From the NCBI GenBank assembly GCA_025937665.1, contig JAICQW010000086.1, positions 1 to 7,413 of the forward strand: DNA of 7,413 bases, read 5' to 3'. Below, piece after piece: positions 5,318 through 7,413 of this stretch (positions are counted from its first letter, which is position 1; every line of letters begins with the position of its first letter). This DNA is from Nitrososphaeraceae archaeon. GTDB lineage: Archaea > Thermoproteota > Nitrososphaeria > Nitrososphaerales > Nitrososphaeraceae. The position numbers and the translations under genes were made by a program. The notes under the pieces are model-generated. The model did no database searches. It had not been told where the DNA came from and was given only the letters and a program-made list of their open reading frames with translations.

Positions 5318-5995
5318 CTACATGACTGGCTCTTTTATTATTCTAAGCTCGCCATTTTTCATCATCTCAATACCCATGATTTTCAATATTTTTTTAGCAT
5401 CGGCATTACTTTCTCTCTGAACAATATTTCTTGCCATTTTTAGCCTGTATTGTGGTGTCCAATGTTGACCAATCTTGTACTTGCCACGAATTAGATCTGG
5501 AACTACCTTCACAACCGTAACCTCCCTAACTGATCCCATTTTAGAGGAAAGCGATTCATATCCTCCCTCCTTTTGATACTTTTTCATCAACGCGTTCAAT
5601 GCCATTGCCTTTTCAGTAGTATCTTCAATCATAGACGCTCTGCCTTTGATAACGACACTAACATACAATGTGTCTGCCTGTGATGCGTCGGTGGGATGAA
5701 AATAATATGAAGGCAAGAAACAAATATGAGAATCAACTTCAAAGCCAACCTTTGAATTTCTTTTCATATTTGCAAGTTTTTCTCCAACTGGATGAGAGTG
5801 CATATAAATCGCGCCAGTACTATTAGTACCTGTTTGAGTATCAACTGAATCATTCTTTACATAAACAAAATTCATAGGTATTATCTGTGGATAACCATGT
5901 ACGTCAATTGATGCAACCCTACCAACTCTTTCCTCATTTAGAAAGGTAATCATTTTGACCATAGATTTAATTTCCAGTTTTGGAATTAGTAGCAT
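5318..5995 (-). CDS. NimA-like FMN-binding split-barrel protein (pyridoxamine 5'-phosphate oxidase fold)
   Basis: The 225-aa protein resembles the NimA/COG3467 branch of the PNPOx-like split-barrel flavoproteins, whose members bind FMN or related cofactors. The barrel begins with GRVASIDVHGYPQIIPMNFVY (25-45). IYMHSHPVGEKL (63-74) has a His at the place where NimA-type proteins use one. KVGFEVD (82-88) and YVSVVIKGRASMIED (111-125) are typical strands. Residues about 48-60 form an unusual Asn/Thr-rich loop, and the C-terminal part after 185 is basic and not recognised. The substrate is unknown; a small reductase or oxidoreductase role is inferred from the fold. ATG 5995 is supported by a TATA-like box at leaderless spacing. 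It is divergent from the SDR gene. A cofactor link with the nearby riboflavin genes is plausible but unproven. Confidence 0.75.
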   Translation of the reverse strand: MLLIPKLEIKSMVKMITFLNEERVGRVASIDVHGYPQIIPMNFVYVKNDSVDTQTGTNSTGAIYMHSHPVGEKLANMKRNSKVGFEVDSHICFLPSYYFHPTDASQADTLYVSVVIKGRASMIEDTTEKAMALNALMKKYQKEGGYESLSSKMGSVREVTVVKVVPDLIRGKYKIGQHWTPQYRLKMARNIVQRESNADAKKILKIMGIEMMKNGELRIIKEPVM

Positions 5996-6017
5996 AACTA
6001 GATCTGGAATTTGGTGG

Positions 6018-6045
6018 TATAATTAAATTGCTAAATTTAATTATA
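6018..6045. repeat. Perfect 12-bp inverted repeat in the divergent promoter region
   Basis: TATAATTAAATT (6018-6029) and AATTTAATTATA (6034-6045) are exact reverse complements separated by GCTA. The element lies between the divergent flavoprotein and SDR genes, 23 bp from the flavoprotein ATG, and one arm contains that gene's TATA-like box. It could be a dimeric repressor's operator or simply two symmetric TATA-like elements. Confidence 0.6.
6020..6027 (-). promoter_or_regulatory. TATA-like box for the flavoprotein gene
   Basis: On the - strand this reads TTTAATTA, centred at about 6023. A start 26-27 bp downstream lands at 5996-5997, next to ATG 5995, so the message would be essentially leaderless. 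A second TATA-like string, ATATATAA, lies at 6048-6041 and would start about 20 nt earlier. Confidence 0.4.
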
Positions 6046-6076
6046 TATCTTCGCTACTTGTACTAATTTATTCCGA

Positions 6077-6088
6077 AAATATTTTAAT
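6077..6088 (+). promoter_or_regulatory. TATA-like box for the SDR gene
   Basis: AAATATTTTAAT is centred at about 6082, 26-27 bp before ATG 6109, which fits a leaderless transcript. No Shine-Dalgarno precedes this ATG. Confidence 0.45.
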
Positions 6089-6108
6089 CATGACCCATAA
6101 GTTCAATT

Positions 6109-6963
6109 ATGGAATGTAAAAGAACGGTTTTAGTAACTGGATGTTCTTCTGGAATAGGACTTGCCACTTGTCATGTCTTATCTCGTAACAACTTTATGAC
6201 CTATGGAACGGTAAGAAATTTGTCAAAAGCAAAGAACATTCAGGACTTAATGAATAGGGAAAACCTCTCTCTGAAAATATTGCGCCTTGATGTAAATGAC
6301 AATCAATCTATCAAACTTACGGTAAAAAAAATTCTTAATGACACAGGAAGAATAGATGTTTTGATAAATAATGCGGGGTATGGTATGTTTGGTCCCATTG
6401 AAGAGATTACGACTCAAGAGATTAAGAAACAATTTGAAACCAATTTTTTTGGAGCAATTAGACTCATAAAGGCAATAGTCCCAATAATGAGGAAGCAAGG
6501 AAAGGGAACTATTGTAAATATTAGTTCAATGGTAGGAAGATTTGGTGTTCCACTTAACTCTGCATACGTCTCAAGTAAGTTTGCTGTGGAAGGACTTTCG
6601 GAGTCTATCTCATTTGAATTGGAGGAATTTGGAATACGCGTTATAGTGATTGAACCTGGAGTTGTCAAGTCAGATTTTTTTCACAATGTAAAGGTCAAGG
6701 GCATGAATCTCGAATCTCCTTATCATGAGTTAATGGAAAGGAGAGTTAACTTCCTAGATAAAGCAATGAAAAATAGTCTAACTTGTAGTTACGATGTTGC
6801 CAGCATAATCCTCGAGGCATTGAATTCCAAAGATCCTAAATTTCGTTATGTTATTGGAAACGATGCCACAAATTCTCTCCGTATGAGAAACTCCCTATCA
6901 GATAGAAAATTTATGGAGTGGATAAGGGCCGGCATATTTCAGGGTAAAGGACTTTCAAAATAA
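6109..6963 (+). CDS. Short-chain dehydrogenase/reductase (SDR) family oxidoreductase
   Basis: This 284-aa protein is a classical SDR with a Rossmann fold that should oxidise or reduce an alcohol/carbonyl substrate with NAD(P). Visible motifs are TGCSSGIG (10-17, dinucleotide-binding turn), LDV (60-62), NNAG (87-90), the Asn of TNFFG (N112), IVNISS (135-140) with the catalytic Ser, YVSSK (153-157, catalytic Tyr and Lys) and PGVV (183-186). Arg36 after the second strand (GTVRN) suggests NADP(H) preference. The C-terminal 90 residues form a family-variable substrate lid, and the overall look is of the 17-beta-hydroxysteroid-dehydrogenase-like subgroup. The substrate cannot be told. It starts 113 bp from the divergent flavoprotein gene, with its own TATA-like box at leaderless spacing. 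It converges on the PAP2 gene, with 10 bp between the stops. Confidence 0.92.
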   Translation: MECKRTVLVTGCSSGIGLATCHVLSRNNFMTYGTVRNLSKAKNIQDLMNRENLSLKILRLDVNDNQSIKLTVKKILNDTGRIDVLINNAGYGMFGPIEEITTQEIKKQFETNFFGAIRLIKAIVPIMRKQGKGTIVNISSMVGRFGVPLNSAYVSSKFAVEGLSESISFELEEFGIRVIVIEPGVVKSDFFHNVKVKGMNLESPYHELMERRVNFLDKAMKNSLTCSYDVASIILEALNSKDPKFRYVIGNDATNSLRMRNSLSDRKFMEWIRAGIFQGKGLSK

Positions 6964-6973
6964 ATGTACGACA

Positions 6974-7413
6974 TTATGGAGATTTTTCTAGATGCTTACG
7001 TACAACATTAACTGCAGGATCAAGATACTTTGAAAAGGAAATTGACAATAGGGAGACTCCTGAGCCAAGTAACGCGCCACCTATGACGTCAAAAAAATAA
7101 TGATCTCCAACGTAAATCCTAGAAAAACATACGAGGGCCGCTTCTATGATTAATAACGAAGAAAAAATAAGATCCTTTTCCTTTCTATAGAATATCACTA
7201 GTATCAATGCGCCACTACTAACGATAGAGGCATGACCAGATGGATATGCAAAATCTGTTTTTAGAGGAACATTTATTTCCCGTATTTCTATTACTGGACG
7301 GAGCCTTTCAAAAAAATTCTTTAATAACGTATTTAATGGCATTATAATCAAAAAGGAGATGAAAATTATTAAGGCGACTTTCTTTCCCTTCCAACCCGCA
7401 AATATACCAAGAA
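6974..7413 (-). CDS. PAP2-family membrane phosphatase, N-terminus cut by window edge
   Basis: The protein belongs to the phosphatidic acid phosphatase type 2/haloperoxidase superfamily, integral membrane enzymes that remove phosphate from lipid phosphates or polyprenyl pyrophosphates. All three motifs are seen: KNFFERLRP (KX6RP), PSGH, and SRIYVGDHYFFDV (SRX5HX3D with the catalytic His). Hydrophobic membrane segments lie between them, such as VSSGALILVIFY and SLLIIEAALVCF. The frame stays open to the right edge: 20 more codons precede the TTG at 7351 and read LGIFAGWKGKKVALIIFISF, a likely membrane segment leading into the first motif. The TTG is therefore not the start, and the gene continues beyond the window. 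About 145 residues are visible and the C-terminus is complete. The substrate is unknown; isoprenoid-lipid phosphates are a reasonable guess for an archaeon. Confidence 0.88.
   Translation of the reverse strand, partial: LGIFAGWKGKKVALIIFISFLIIMPLNTLLKNFFERLRPVIEIREINVPLKTDFAYPSGHASIVSSGALILVIFYRKEKDLIFSSLLIIEAALVCFSRIYVGDHYFFDVIGGALLGSGVSLLSISFSKYLDPAVNVVRKHLEKSP

Noticed and set aside
6247..6668. - strand reading frames opposite the SDR gene
   Set aside because: Both overlap a strongly supported SDR coding frame and have no family features.
6974..7351. Complete PAP2 gene starting at TTG 7351
   Set aside because: The frame remains open to the window edge and the extra 20 codons encode a membrane-like segment that naturally leads into the first motif, so the TTG is internal.
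6974..7413. PAP2 phosphatase as the missing dephosphorylating enzyme of riboflavin synthesis
   Set aside because: It is an integral membrane lipid-phosphatase type, on the opposite strand and about 2.4 kb beyond the end of the cluster, with no coupling to it. Position and family both argue against the role.

Overview
The window looks archaeal, most likely an ammonia-oxidising thaumarchaeon of the Nitrososphaeria, possibly near Nitrosocosmicus. That placement rests on AT-rich DNA, an archaeal transcription factor E gene, an archaeal GTP cyclohydrolase III, an archaeal ArfC-type reductase, and TATA-like boxes about 26-27 bp upstream of starts with no leader. The genus is a guess.

Left part (about 85-4573, + strand): a six-gene riboflavin (FMN/FAD precursor) cluster. 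Its order is ribE (bacterial-type riboflavin synthase), ribB (DHBP synthase), ribH (lumazine synthase), GTP cyclohydrolase III (arfA/gch3), an amidohydrolase-superfamily protein and arfC (reductase). From ribB onward the genes are separated by 10 nt or overlap, which indicates one translationally coupled operon. An internal TATA box in front of ribB suggests a second promoter. ribH has no ATG/GTG/TTG at its true N-terminus. Homology and a good Shine-Dalgarno place its start at a CTG (1466), 20 codons upstream of the first ATG.

The pathway encoded here runs from GTP to a formylated pyrimidine (GCH III), then deformylation (ArfB, not in the window), reduction (ArfC), deamination, dephosphorylation (not assigned), and then RibB, RibH and RibE. 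The most interesting gene is the amidohydrolase (2691-3932). It overlaps arfA by 10 nt and arfC by 10 nt and carries the HxH, HxxE, H and D set typical of mononuclear-zinc deaminases. No CDA-fold RibD deaminase domain is present. It is a strong positional candidate for the pyrimidine deaminase step, which as far as I know has no generally assigned archaeal enzyme.

Right part (4565-7413): tfe (transcription factor E alpha) is convergent with arfC and overlaps it by 9 nt. Next is a 210-bp non-coding gap, then a NimA-like FMN-binding split-barrel protein on the - strand. That gene is divergent from an SDR-family dehydrogenase (+ strand), and their 113-bp shared intergenic region holds a perfect 12-bp inverted repeat overlapping a TATA-like box. 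A PAP2-family membrane phosphatase on the - strand runs off the right edge, so its N-terminus is missing.

I saw no tRNA, rRNA, CRISPR array, insertion sequence or FMN riboswitch.
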